64,000 bases of DNA from Aquarana catesbeiana (taxonomy: Eukaryota; Chordata; Amphibia; Anura; Ranidae). The notes under the pieces were generated by a model. It searched no databases and was not told where the DNA came from. It saw only the letters and a program-made list of their open reading frames with translations. Numbering within the stretch: the first letter of the stretch is position 1; each line of letters starts with the position of its first letter. Both the position numbers and the translations under genes were made by a program. Of this stretch, positions 15,011 through 26,107 are shown in pieces. The stretch covers positions 586,538,119 through 586,602,118 of the forward strand of contig NC_133326.1 in assembly GCF_042186555.1 (NCBI RefSeq), given 5' to 3'.

Positions 15011-15196
15011 TCACCAGTTCATCAGCGTACCCGAGTACCTGTCACCTGTTCATCAGAGTACCCAAGTACCTGTTACCAGCACATCAGAGTACCCGAGTAC
15101 CTGTCACCTGCTCATCAGAGTGTCTGAGTACCTGTCACCAGCTCATCAGAGTACCCGAGTACTTGTCTTGAGCTCATCAGTGTACCTATCTCCAGG

Positions 15197-16862
15197 TTGT
15201 CATGAAATTATATGTGCAATTATGTCCCTAGAACACTGGACGGTGCTCCCTGCATGTTGCGCCTCTGTATGTGGCCAGGCTGTGTAAAAGTCTCACACAT
15301 GTGGTACCACTATACTCAGGAAGAGTAGCAGAATGTATTTTGGGTGCAATTTTTGCTATGTACTTACTATGTGTTAGAAATATCGTATAAATTGACAACT
15401 TTGTGTAAAAATACATGTTTTCATTTTCATTCCATGTTTTCCGAAAACTTGTGGAAAAAAATGACATGTTCAAAAGACTTATAATGCCTCATAGAATATA
15501 CCCTGGGGTGTTTGCTTTCCAAAATGGGGTCATTTTGTGATTGTTTCCATTGTCCTGGTGCTCCAGGGCCTTCAAACGTGTAATAGGTAGTCAGAAAATT
15601 ATATGTGTAATTTATTCTCCTAGAATGCCTGGAGGTGCTACTTGGATGCTGGGCCTCTGTATGTGGCCAGGCTGTGTAAAAGTCTCACACATGTGGTATC
15701 GCCATACTCAGGAGAAGTGGCAGAATGTATTTTGGGGTGCCATTTTTGGTATGTACAAGCTGTGTGTTAGAAATATCTTATAAATTAACAACTTTGTGTA
15801 AAAAAAAAATAAGTTTTCATTTTCTTTCCACGTTTCTGAAAACTTGTGGAAAATAATTACACCTTCAAAAGGATCATAAGGCCTCATAGAATATATCTTG
15901 TTCAAAAATGTAATTTTGTGGGTGTTTCCATTGTCTTGGTGTTCCAAAAATGTGATAGATCGTCATGAAATTATATGTGTAAAAGTCTCACACATGTAGT
16001 ATCACTAGGTGTAGTAGCAGAAAGTATTTTGGGGTGTAATTGCAAGTATGCATATGCTGTGTGAGAGAAATAACTTGTTAATATGACAATTTTGTGTAAA
16101 AAATAAAATAATAAGAATTCTTAATTTTCCCAAGATTTTTGAAGATTAACTTCAAAAAAACTTACCATGCCTCTTACTAAATACCTTGGATTGTCTACTT
16201 TCCAAAAAGGTTTTATTTGGGGGGTATTTGTACTGTCCTGGCTTGTTAGTGTCTCAAGAAATGAGGTTGTCAGTACATCAGGTGATCAATTTTTAATGAC
16301 TGGCACCATGGCTTGTAGACCATGGGTGCCCAACCTGTGGCCCTCCAGCTGTTGCGAAACTACAAGTCCCATGAGGCATTGCAAGGCTGACAGTTACAAG
16401 CAGGACTCCCAAAGGACAGAAGCATGATGGGACTTGTAGTTTCACAACAGCTGGAGGGCCATAGGTTGGGCACCCATGTTGTAGACTCCATAACGTTCAA
16501 ACAGACTAAATAATATCCACTAATTTGGGCTATTTTTACCAAAGATATGTAGCAGTATAAACTCTGGCCCAAATTTATGAAGAAAAATTACTTATTTGCA
16601 AAATTTTACAATAGAAACTAAAAAAGAATGTTTTTTTTCAACATTTTTACACTTTTTTCGCTCATATCACAAAAATAAAAAACTCAGCTATGATTAAATA
16701 CCACCAAAAGAAAGCTCTATTTGTGAGAAACAAATGATAAAAATGTTGTTTGGGTACAGTGTAGCATGGCTGAGTAATTATCATTCAAAGTGCGAGAGCA
16801 CTGAAAACTGAAAATTGGTCTGGGCAGGAAGGGGGTATAAGTACCCTGTATTGAAGTGGTTA
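15197..16862. repeat. ~385-bp tandem repeat (3 units) with AT-rich tail
   Basis: Three successive degenerate copies start near 15201, 15591 and 15961. They share landmarks such as 'gaaattatatgtg', 'gtctcacacatgtggta', 'cagaatgtattttgg' and 'tttccaaaa'. The third is shortened, then merges with an AT-rich tail ending near 16862 in 'gaagtggttaa'. That tail is also present at about 30540-31140, and its last ~90 bp at 50143-50235, so this is a dispersed family. I see no coding potential beyond short chance frames. Confidence 0.8.
16321..16478. mobile_element. hAT-type MITE (158 bp)
   Basis: Near-perfect inverted repeat: the left end CATGGGTGCCCAACC is matched by GGTTGGGCACCCATG at the right, and the arms extend about 50 bp. 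It is flanked by an exact 8-bp direct repeat, TTGTAGAC, at 16313-16320 and 16479-16486. Eight-bp target duplications with ends of this kind are characteristic of hAT MITEs. It interrupts the tail of the 385-bp repeat family and has no coding capacity. Confidence 0.9.
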
Positions 16863-17704
16863 ATGAAAACTGCAGATTAAGAAAAAAATGCAATTAGAGC
16901 TACTTTAAAATTCAAATAAAAATCAAACACCAAAATGTTGTGGATTCCCCTTTATACACAGGTTCTGCCATCCATTATTTTTTCCCTTCAAATGTTTTTT
17001 GTACATTCTGATACTAGCAAATATTGGACAGATTCCGCTTCCCATTATTTAAAGCATGCCCTCTAAACTTTCTCAGGGATTCAAACACTAACACCTGACT
17101 TAAATTAGCAACTCTGAGTTTTAAGATCTAATGGGAAGTGAATTCTCATGTCCGTTTGGAGCAGATTGCTTGGTTACGGATGTGCCCAGAGTCACAGTTT
17201 TCAACTCGACTGCAATTCATAACCAAGACTTGTTTTTTTCCTCTAATCTTAATCCCAGTATGTAAGCAGCATTTTAAGTGAAAACACTGATGGGTTATGG
17301 GAAATCTCTTGAGGATGTTTAATGTATCAAACATTAAACAAGAATAAATTTTAATAGCCACACTAAATCACTCTGTCATTTTTCAAAAGTAATGGGTAAC
17401 ATGTGGCAGGATTTAAAGGCACCTTAAAACAGTTTAAACAGGTAACAATGAAGTGATAATGCAGGTAAAAGAAATGATAAATGTTCTATTTTCCAGGTTT
17501 TTACAAATATTCAATTATTTTGCCCAGCTTTTTTAATAGTTTCACAGCTTCTTTTTATTTGATTTACTAAAGACAAATAAACTGTTCACTTTGCAAGTGC
17601 AGTGGCACTCTGCAATATAATTTGCTGCATAGCTTAGTAAATTAGGTGAAGTACTACTTAAAGGGTAAGTCTACATTAAGGAAAAAAAATAATAATAAAG
17701 TGTA
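16863..17704. other. AT-rich sequence without recognised feature
   Basis: No gene, clear repeat or element end is visible here. The only open frames are short and lack recognisable motifs. Confidence 0.6.
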
Positions 17705-17706
17705 TA

Positions 17707-17925
17707 CAGTGCCTTGCAAAAGTATTCACCCCCTTGACTTTTTACCTATTTTGTTGCATTACAGCCTTTAGTTCAATGTTTTTTTAATCTGAATTATATG
17801 TGATGGATCAGAACACAATAGTCCAAGTTGGTGAAGTAAAATTAGAAAAATATATACATAAAACTATTTTTCAGAAATAAAAAACTGATAATTGGCATGT
17901 GCGTATGTATTCACCCCCTTTACTA
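17707..17925 (+). repeat. Tc1 left IR/DR terminal repeat
   Basis: The outer repeat at 17707-17740 and an inner direct copy around 17905-17925 share the core 'tattcaccccctt'. In this family these are transposase binding sites (established knowledge); here they are identified by sequence only. Confidence 0.8.
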
Positions 17926-18106
17926 TGAAGCCCATAAAAAGCTCTAGTGCAACCAATTACTTTCAGAAGTCACATAATTAGTGAAATGATGTCCACCTGT
18001 GTGCAATCTAAGTGTCATATGATATGTCATTACATATACACACCATTTTGAAAGACCCCAGAGGCTGGAACACCTAAGTAAGAGGCACCACTAAACAAAC
18101 ACTGCC

Positions 18107-18195
18107 ATGAAGACGAAGGAACTCTCCAAACAAGTAAGGTACAATGTTGTTGAGAAGTACAAGTCAGGGTTAGGTTATAAAAAAATATCCAAATC
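18107..18195 (+). pseudogene. Tc1 transposase, N-terminal fragment
   Basis: ATG at 18107 begins the usual Tc1 transposase N-terminus (MKTKELSKQV...), the start of the paired-like helix-turn-helix DNA-binding domain. The frame is cut after about 30 codons where the LINE inserted. The sequence aaaaaaatatccaaatc at 18179-18195 is the LINE target duplication and recurs at 24917-24933, where the gene resumes. Confidence 0.85.
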
Positions 18196-18421
18196 AGGGC
18201 GCATGCGCGGCAGCACCTCAGATGGAAACCTGATCCGAGAGCTCCGCACCACACCGGCCACTTAATCACTCCAGCGCCGCTCACAGCACAGAGCCCCAGC
18301 CACGATTAGTCCCCACGGACTGGGGACAACTCAAGGAGCCCCAGGATGGTGGGGGGGAACAGACAGGAGAGATCTTTCCCGTGCTTTAGCCTCCGGACCG
18401 GGACCCGCGGTCTCAGCCAAG
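18196..18421 (+). promoter_or_regulatory. LINE 5' UTR (putative internal promoter region)
   Basis: GC-rich leader between the 5' end of the LINE and ORF1. In L1-type elements this region drives transcription. That role here is inference; no specific factor site was identified. Confidence 0.4.
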
Positions 18422-19384
18422 ATGGCGCCGGACGCCGCCACACGAGGGGGAAGGCATGAGATGGAGCTGGAGAGGGGAGACTCCATTGCAGATCAGGATG
18501 GCTGCTCTTCGGGGCTGGCAGGCCCCACAGTGAGTACACACAGTCATGGCTGCTTATCTCCTGCCTCCACAGAGTCCCTAATTAGCAGGACATTGGATAA
18601 TATGCTCCTCTCCCCTGTGGAAGACCTCATGGCCAGCCCAGAAGCAAGCAGGGCTCACACACAGGGCTTACCCTCTACACACCAGGATTTTTCCTCCATG
18701 ATGGCCAAGTTTGACACAATGCTCTCCAAGGGTCTCTCACAAACTGCTAGTCAAATCACCACTGCCATCCAGGCTGACTTACAGCTTTTAGGCGCAAGAA
18801 TTGAAACAATCGAAATCAAAGCAGACCAACAATATCCAATATCTAGAGTGAACCAGAACACAGCCAGAATCCAAGATTTGCAGGACCAGCTTGAAAACGC
18901 ATTCTCCAAAATTGACGATCTCGAAAATCGTTCAAGGAGATATAACTTCCGCATTCGGGGGGTACCGGAATCCTTCAAAGACACATAGTAAGAACATTTA
19001 TTAAGGCACTTATCCCCAGCACAGAGCTCTACAACCCCCCGACAAGACATTATAGTGAAACCACATTTCTACAATGTAAAGGAGGAGGTGATGCAACGTT
19101 CTTGTGCTGAAGGTCCACTATCGTTTCAGGGACAACCCATACAAGTCTTTGCAGGTCTCTCCCCTTTTACTATACAGAGGAGGAGATCCCTGAAACCACT
19201 CCTTCTGGCGCTGACCCAGAAATCAATCACCTACAGATGGTCCTTTCCTTTTCTCCTTACATTCTCCTTCAACAACAAACCATATGGCTTCTCGTCGTTC
19301 TTGGAAGGAGAAAAGCTGCTGTTCCAGCTGGGCCTCATCTCCCAGGAACCAGAATCATCAACTTTCGACAGAGGTCACAAATAG
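18422..19384 (+). pseudogene. LINE ORF1 (RNA-binding protein), frameshifted
   Basis: The ATG at 18422 opens a 188-codon frame. Its second half is a heptad-rich stretch leading into LENRSRRYNFRIRGVPES, the signature at the junction of coiled coil and RRM in L1/Tx1 ORF1 proteins. Such proteins form trimers and coat the LINE RNA as a chaperone. A frameshift at about 18985 ends the frame. The following residues (TFIKALIPS, then VKPHFYNVKEEVM) continue the ORF1 C-terminal domain in other frames up to 19384. At least two frameshifts separate the pieces. Confidence 0.8.
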
Positions 19385-20458
19385 TCTTCCAAGAGACCGC
19401 CTCCTTCCAGCCCCATCGCCACTAACTGGGAGAAGCACCTCTCCAAAAAATCTAAAGACTCCAGGCCCCCCTAACCAAGGTTTGGGGCCTGAGTTCCTTC
19501 TAGACCCGCTCTGATCCAATCCGACCTGACCGGACCCTCTGAGGAACACTATATCTCCTTGATATGCTGGCTTCTCCAGTCGTAGCACCCTTTACCCCGA
19601 CTTCATAGTTGGGATGCATGGAAAAATCAAGTTCATGCGATTCTATTGGTCCTATATTTCTCTTCTTTCGTTGTTGTAGGTCAAAGGAACTGTTCCTGTT
19701 CTGTTTGACTTCTTTAGATCTTTTAATTATTTTGGTTTCGTTATCATGTTGACATACAAATAGACACCTTATTCTATGTTGAAAGGGTTTTTTTTGTACA
19801 GTGTGTCTTATAATAGCTGGTCATTCATAAAGCGCAAGGAAATAGCTTAGGGGAGGCTTTAACCCCCCGACAATGTATCTGACCTACTGCCCGACCTTTC
19901 GCGAGTGAGGCGAGCTCCTCCCTGGTCCTTGAGCTGTTCCAGTATGGTCCCCTCTAAAGGGAACATGGCCGGCTCATTGGTCTGAGGGGACCTCTCTCGT
20001 CGGGAAACTGATACTATTAGGGGCTCTGCCCACAAACACTAAAACGTTTTGGTCGCTGGAGGCGGCCGGTGTGGATGCCCTGTGCCTCCACCTGTCTCTA
20101 GTTGGGAAGGGGTTTTTTTGGTCTCTTTCCAGTTGGTGACTGCTAGCTCCCCCTGATCCTGGGGGGGGGGCTTGCTCTTTGTCGTTAGTGGGAAAAGGGA
20201 TGTGGATTTGTGGGAATGGGTTCCCACACACCATTGGGAATTGGGGACATTTTTCAGTCCATTTCTCCTTATGAACATGTTACTTCTCTCATGCTTTCTC
20301 CTAGATGGTCCACCTCTTCACCCTACAATCTTCACTCCTTCCCCTTCTTTTCCTCGAAGGTCACCTAGACTTCCGCTCCTTCCTGCTCCGGAGGTCTTCT
20401 GCAGCATCGCACAAGGTAGGTCCCATTCATTCATGGTAGCTACCCCCTCCACTGATCC
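19385..20458 (+). other. LINE inter-ORF region
   Basis: About 1.07 kb between the recognisable end of ORF1 and the start of the ORF2 endonuclease. Open frames here are short, lie on both strands and show no conserved motif. A G-run is at 20161-20170. It may include decayed ORF1 or ORF2 sequence. Confidence 0.5.
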
Positions 20459-23400
20459 ATGCATATAAATGACACGATACCAACCGAATTACATGTAGTA
20501 TCACATAATGTGCAGGGTATTAACTCTCCAGTAAAACGGAGAAAACTGTTCAAGATTTATCAATCCCAAAGATCGGATGTCCTCCTGCTTCAGGAGACCC
20601 ACTTTCCCCAATTTTATCTCTCCAACTCAGAGAATAAAACAAAAGGAGTAGCTGTCTGTTTTTCTAAACATTTAAATTTTGTTATGACGCATGTCACCAA
20701 AGACCCGTTAGGTAGATATATCCTGGTAAAGGGCACCATAGATGGAACGTTATATTCCTTTGTTTCATACTACGCCCCAAATAAGGCCCAAGACAAATTC
20801 TTTGCTTCTATGATGCTTTTTCTCACACCTCAGTTAGAGGGAATCATCATTCTGGGAGGGGATTTAAACATAGCGTTTGATCTTATTCTCGACAAATCGG
20901 GAACAGGCCTGCCCCGCTCTAGGAAACCCCCCAAACAAAGTACAAAAATTGCCAAACTCCTCTATGACTCAGGACTAGTGGACATTTGGAGGGAACTCAA
21001 CCCCCGCACCAAAGATCACACCCATTATTCTGCCCCGCACCAGACCTACGCCAGGATAGATCATGTTTTCCTTCTAGCGACACACATACCCCATGCAGTA
21101 AAGTCATCCATCAGAGACTCCCCTATTTCAGATCACTCCAAGATCACTCTTTCCCTTCGACACGCCAATAACACCAAAAAAAAATTGAAATGGCGACTCA
21201 AAGAATCGCTCCTGAGTAACCCAGTTCACTGTACCCTGCTTGAGAAGGACCTCAAAGAATATTTTCTCACAGATGACACGGAGACAATCTCTCCGGCTAC
21301 TTTATGGGCAGCCCATAAAGCAGTGATGAGAGGCAAAATTATTCAGCTTTCAGCCCATCTTAAGAAAGAACACAGAGCTGAGATAGATAGCCTTACTAAA
21401 GCATACCAGGACTCTTGTAGGTGCAACAAACGTGAACACTCTCAGTCATCACTACAACAACTGGAATCAGACAGGTTAAAACTTAACCTGGCCCCCACCA
21501 CGGAAGCTGAGAAGCACCTGCGTTGGTCGGGAGCCAGGTTTTATTCTCAAAAGGACAAGATTGGGTCCAAATTAGCCTCCCAACTTTCCCCCAAATCTTG
21601 TCTGTTGGCATGTTCCAAAATCCGTTAACCATTAGGCTCTATCACACAAAACCCACAACGTATCATGGAATGTTTCCATGATTTCTATGCCTCCCTGTAT
21701 AAAGAAGACAAACCGTGCCCCAGCTCCCGGCTTGAGGAGTTCCTCAACTCCATTTCACTCCCCAAACTTTCAACGGATCACATTGATCTTTTGGAAAGAC
21801 CCATTACATCCTTAGAGATCAGTGAGGCAATCAAATCCCTTAAGCTTGGATCAGCCCCCGGACCAGACAGTTTTTCGGCAGGCTATTACAAAAAATTCTC
21901 CAACACCCTGGCTCCTTACCTGGTCAGAATCTTTAACTCCCTCAAAATAGGCTCTCCCCTGGATAAATCCTTGAATCTAGCATATGTTTCAGTTATACCC
22001 AAGCCAGGAAAAGACACCACAATGACTAGCAACTATCATCCAATCTCTCTGATCAATAATGATCTCAAGCTATTAACTAAAATTTTGGCTAATCGCCTTT
22101 CCTCATTCATAGCTCAATATGTCCACCAAGATCAGGCGGGATTTATCCCTGGGAGACAGGGTCCTGACCAGGTGAGAAGGGCTATTGATGTGGTGTCCCT
22201 GTTGGGATCTCAGTAGGGTCTTCTGCTTTCCATTGATCTCCAGAAAGCATTTGACACGGTCACATGGCCGTATATTTTCAAGGTCCTGGAAAGGTGGGGA
22301 CTAGGCCCCAACTTCTTAAGCATTTTACACTCCCTCTACTCTAATCCAAGTGCCCAAGTAAGATTGTGAGGTAACTATTCAGATACATTTAATATAGAGA
22401 AAGGCACCAGGCAATGTTGTCCTTTATCGCCTTTGATTTTCACAATCGCCATAAAATCCCTCGCAATAGCTATTCGTAGCCATCCAGACATTAAAGGAGT
22501 CAGATGCGGCCCGCAAGAGCATAAATGTGCCTTATTCGCGGATGACCTACTCCTCTTTTTCACTTCGCCCCTCATCTCCACCCCTAACATTATTAAGCTC
22601 CTCGAGCAGTTTGGGGAAGTATCAAGTCTCCGTGTCAACGTGTCCAAATCCGCAGCCATGAACATCTCAACCCCCCCAGACCTTCTTGTACGTCTACAGA
22701 CACACTTGCCTTTCACCTGGTGTTCATCACATATTCCCTATCTAGGCATCAATCTGACCCCTAATTTTAATAGGTTATACGCCACCAACTATCCCCCGCT
22801 GTTCAAAAAACTTGAAGCTGATATGTCCGAATGGTCTAAGCATGATCTATCCTGGCTGGGCAGAGTTATCTCTATAAAAATGGCCCTCCTTCCCCGCCTC
22901 CTATATCTTTTCCAATTCCTTCCAATCCCGATTAAGAAAGCGCAACTCCTATGTTTCCAATCCTCCATCATTAAATTTATCTGGGGATCCAAGGGCAGAC
23001 GATGCTCCAAAGAAACACTCTACAGACTCAAAACCCAAGGAGGACTTGCCCTCCCCAATATTTGGTTATACTACCAAGTGGCACAAATTGCACAGATTTC
23101 CATAGCATATTCCAGAGGTCCAACCGGACTGGCTGCTGATGGAAAGGCAAGCGATGCCGCGCCATACAATAGACTATTTACTTTGTGCTCTACCATGCCT
23201 CAGACCGGCAATACTAGCTCCAACCCTTTCTCACTCGATGGCCCTGTGGGATAAACTTAAAAAAAACTCCTCCCTAACTTCTTCCATGCGCCTGATAGCT
23301 CACTTATTTTACAACCCAGAAATTCCCCCGGGCCTTAACATACTCGCATTCAAATGGTGGATAGATAAGGGCCTCTACAGGATCGGACACTTCCTGAATC

Positions 23401-24164
23401 CCAGGGGGCCTCTCACGGTCGGATACTGCTTGAATGAAATAGAAATGCCTGTCTCAGAAAAATATAGATTGACCCAAATTACTCACTTTCTAAGATCCAA
23501 ATAGCCTGATAATTCAAATCCCCCGCCCTAACCGCTTACGAGAATAGGTGCTCCATTATAAAGGATCAGAGGGGGGGTATCTCCATTATATACAACTCGC
23601 TAGCCAGTAATGTTAACGAACCTCTTTATGCCCGCAATTGGGAACAAGACTTGGCAGTTGAGTGGGACCTGATCAAATGGTACAGATGCTTTCAAAGATC
23701 TTTTAAGGGCATCATGAACATTTCCCTAATGGAAGCTAGTGTTAAGATTATCACGCGCTGGTACAGAGTGCTGGCCACCCTTGCTAAAAATATTTCCTGA
23801 CTCATCCCCACTGTGTTTCAGGGGTTCTGGCCACATTGGATCTCTACTCCACACTTGGTGGACATGCCCGTGAATCTGGTGCTTTTGGAATGGCTTTTTC
23901 TGCATATTACGGAAGATCACAGGGGTCGCGGTTCCACAGGTTCTGGAATCTTTGATTTATTATATGCTCTTAGGAGCTAAAATCACCATAGCTAGGAACT
24001 GGAAAAAGCACTCTGTACTATTAGCTGCTATGAAACGTAAAATCTCCTGGATTATGGCCCAGGAGAAGATCGTCAGTAAACTGCTGGACAAAATCCACAA
24101 ATTTGAATTAATCTGGGAATCTTGGGCGAAATATGTAGGTATATCATTGCTTCTAGGCTCATAG
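20459..24164 (+). pseudogene. LINE ORF2 (endonuclease-reverse transcriptase), broken
   Basis: N-terminal APE-type endonuclease: SHNVQGI near the start, LLQETH, GGDLNIAFD, RIDHVF and SDHS, which together form the catalytic set. It nicks target DNA to prime reverse transcription. After a stop at 21626-21628 the same frame continues into reverse transcriptase: APGPDSF, NYHPISL, QAGFIPGRQ. Two more stops follow, at 22214-22216 and 22367-22369 (the latter fits CGA to TGA decay), on either side of SIDLQKAFDTV, the first catalytic Asp motif. RQCCPLSPLIF and FADDLLLF (the Asp-Asp pair) come next. A frameshift near 23250 passes the C-terminal domain to another frame, including the CFRGSGH...HTWWTCP zinc-knuckle-like segment near 23820-23870 and a final basic segment to 24164. 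Confidence 0.88.
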
Positions 24165-24916
24165 TTGACCATGACTTTTTCAACATTCCCTAGGTGACCT
24201 TCCTTCCTTCTTTAGGCCCCTTTTCATCCTAATCTTACTCGCTTTTCCCTTCTCTCCTCCCTCCCCTTCTCTTTATCTCCTCAAATGGAGAGGATGCATC
24301 TTCCTTGTCTTCTGACTTCAGGTGAACGTTGGCTGATATTTTTCTTTTATCCTTCTAATCTGTATTGGATTTGGCCAGTAAGTAAGGTACTCAGAAGCGT
24401 CTACTCTATACCATAATGAGTTGATTATTTGCTTCTATGACCGCATAACTCCACATGTCCCCTGCATCGAAACTCTAGGGATAGATCAGAGCAGTCATGT
24501 TTCTCCCTTTCAGACGACTATGTGCATTGACTGGAGGGATTGGTCGGGTTCGTCACCTCCACAGTGAGTTCCCCTTGGGGTGGAGGGACGGCCTACCATG
24601 ATCAATTATACTCCTTTCCAATCGCTGTTCCGATCTATAGTCGTCTGAACAGGATCGACTTCCCGCGGCAACCTGACAGTGGGTTTGTACGTACTGATCT
24701 CCCTGATCTAGCTTTTAGTCCCAAGTAATCTCTTCCATGAGCAGGTTTTTTGTATTCCTACTGTAGCTAGTGGTTAAACGCAGAAAATTATGCTTTTTGT
24801 ACAACGGTTTCAACTTGTGTATTCTCACCTGAAGTGCCTTACCTGTATTTGAAAGTAACATGATTTATTGTTAAAAAAAATTTTTGTCTTTGAGAAACAA
24901 TAAAAACATTGAAAAG
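24165..24916 (+). other. LINE 3' UTR and A-rich tail
   Basis: Non-coding stretch after ORF2, ending in aacaataaaaacattgaaaag just before the 3' target duplication. A polyadenylation-like AATAAA is at about 24898-24903. Confidence 0.7.
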
Positions 24917-25863
24917 AAAAAAATATCCTAATCTTTGATGATCCCTAGGAGCACCATCAAATCTATCATAACCAAATGGAAAGAACATGGCACAACAGCA
25001 AACCTGCCAAGAGACGGCCACACACCAAAACTCACGGACTGGGCAAGAAGGGCATTAATCAGAGAGGCAGCACAGAGACCTAAGGTAACCCTGGAGGAGC
25101 TGCAGAGTTCCACAGCAGAGACTGGAGTATCTGTACATAGGACAACAATAAGCCATACGCTTCAGAGAGTTGGGCTTTATGGCATAGTGGCCAGAAGAAA
25201 GCCATTACTTTTAGCAAAAACAAAATGGCATGTTTTGAGTTTGCGAAAAGGCATGTGGGAGACTCCCAAAATGTATGGAGGAAGGTGCTCTGGTCTGATG
25301 AGACTAAAATTGAACTTTTTGGCCATCAAAGAAAACGCCATGTCTGGCGCAAAACCAACACATAACATCACCCAAGGAACACCATCCCCACAGTGAAACA
25401 TGGTGGTGGCAGCATCATGCTGTGGGGATGTTTTTTAGCAGTCGGGACTGGGAAACTGGTCAGAGTTAAGGGAAAGATGGATGGTGCTAAATACAGGGAT
25501 ATTCTTGAGCAAAACCTGTGCCACTCTGTGTGTGATTTGAGGCTAAAATGGAGGTTCACCTTCCAGCAGGACAATGACCCCAAACACACTGCTAAAGCAA
25601 CACTTGAGTGGTTTAAGGGGAAACATGTAAATGCGTTGGAATGGCCTAGTCAAAGCCCAGACCACAATCCAATAGAAAATCTGTGGTCAGACTTAAAGAT
25701 TGCTGTTCACAAGCACAAACCATCCAACTTGAAGGAGCTGGAGCAGTTTTGCAAGGAGGAATGGGCAAAAATACCAGTGGTAAGATGTGGCAAGCTCATA
25801 GAGACTTATCCAAAAGGACTTGGAACTGTGATAGCCGCAAAAGGTGGCTCTGCAAAGTATTGA
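24917..25863 (+). pseudogene. Tc1 transposase, C-terminal fragment (broken)
   Basis: The gene continues here from the N-terminal piece at 18107-18195. The second helix-turn-helix reads IPRSTIKSII..KWKEHG. The reading frame then shifts near 25240. In the new frame the catalytic domain shows its first Asp in SDET (codon 25297), the second Asp in QDNDPKHT (25570) and Glu in NPIENLW (25675). The last two are separated by 34 residues, the DD34E spacing of Tc1. A stop codon at 25363-25365 lies between the first and second Asp. The frame ends AKGGS.KY at 25863, the normal C-terminus. With the LINE insertion, one frameshift and one stop, the protein cannot be made; the catalytic triad itself is still visible. 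Confidence 0.9.
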
Positions 25864-25865
25864 CT

Positions 25866-26070
25866 TTAGGGGGTGAATAGTTATGCACATTTACTTTTTC
25901 TGTTATTTTGTCCTATTTGTTGTTTGCTTCACAATAAAAAAAATAATACAAATCTTCAAAGTTGTGGGCATGTTCTGTAAATTAAATGATGCCAATCCTC
26001 AAACAATCCATGTCGTGAGGCAACAAAACCTGAAAAATGCCAAAGGGGTGAATACTGTTGCAAGGCACTG
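25866..26070 (-). repeat. Tc1 right IR/DR terminal repeat
   Basis: Inner copy 'agggggtgaatagt' at about 25868 and outer copy 'aaaggggtgaatactgttg' ending in the terminal CACTG at 26070. They are inverted relative to the left end. The TA duplication follows at 26071-26072. Confidence 0.8.
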
Positions 26071-26107
26071 TACAATCGACACACAAGCAATATTGTAATT
26101 TAATTTT

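Larger units (their letters stand above)
1..15196. repeat. 31-bp minisatellite / satellite array
   Basis: Continuous head-to-tail array, already running at base 1 and ending near 15196, where unrelated sequence begins. The common 31-bp unit starts CAGCTCATCAGAGTACC, continues CGAGTACC and ends TGTCAC. It contains an internal 8-bp direct repeat (GAGTACCC / GAGTACCT). Losing one copy of that repeat gives the frequent 23-bp unit, and a 30-bp form has CGATACC and ends TGTCTC. CTGCTCAT and CAGCCCAT are recurrent sub-variants. Because 31 leaves remainder 1 when divided by 3, each plus-strand frame cycles through all three phases and reads a 31-residue repeat. Long open frames therefore appear in overlapping frames but look like a by-product. 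The minus strand carries TGATGAG in every unit, which supplies stops. I see no promoter or conserved start. Confidence 0.95.
18196..24916 (+). mobile_element. L1/Tx1-type LINE, apparently full length, in Tc1
   Basis: 6.7-kb non-LTR retrotransposon. It starts with a GC-rich 5' UTR (18196-18421) and has ORF1 with a coiled coil and RRM-like segment, ORF2 with AP-endonuclease and reverse transcriptase, and a 3' UTR ending in an A-rich tail (aataaaaacattgaaaag). A 17-bp target duplication with one mismatch flanks it (18179-18195 and 24917-24933). ORF layout and motifs fit the L1/Tx1 lineage. Both ORFs contain frameshifts or in-frame stops, so this copy is dead. Confidence 0.9.
17707..26070 (+). 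mobile_element. Tc1/mariner transposon, interrupted by a LINE
   Basis: The left end starts CAGTGCCTTGCAAAAG and the right end closes with CTTGTT... in reverse sense, that is TTGCAAGGCACTG at 26058-26070. Both ends are flanked by TA (17705-17706 and 26071-26072), the Tc1/mariner target duplication. A second, inner copy of the end motif (tattcacccc) lies about 200 bp inside each end, giving the IR/DR arrangement seen in several fish and frog Tc1 elements. Without the 6.7-kb LINE at 18196-24916 and one copy of its target duplication, the element would be about 1.6 kb, normal for the family. It is inactive: the transposase frame is split by the LINE, frameshifted and carries a stop. Confidence 0.93.

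Noticed and set aside
25..15127. Many long plus-strand open frames in the first 15 kb (Ser/Pro/Tyr/His-rich repeats)
   Set aside because: They follow from a stop-free 31-bp repeat read in all three frames; frames overlap, have no common start, no signal and no non-repeat domain.
1..15196. CRISPR-like array
   Set aside because: There are no unique spacers; the repeat is continuous and head to tail, and the setting is a vertebrate genome with introns and LINEs.
18030..18539. Minus-strand frames over the LINE 5' UTR and ORF1
   Set aside because: Shadow frames in GC-rich sequence; the plus strand has the recognisable ORF1 motifs.
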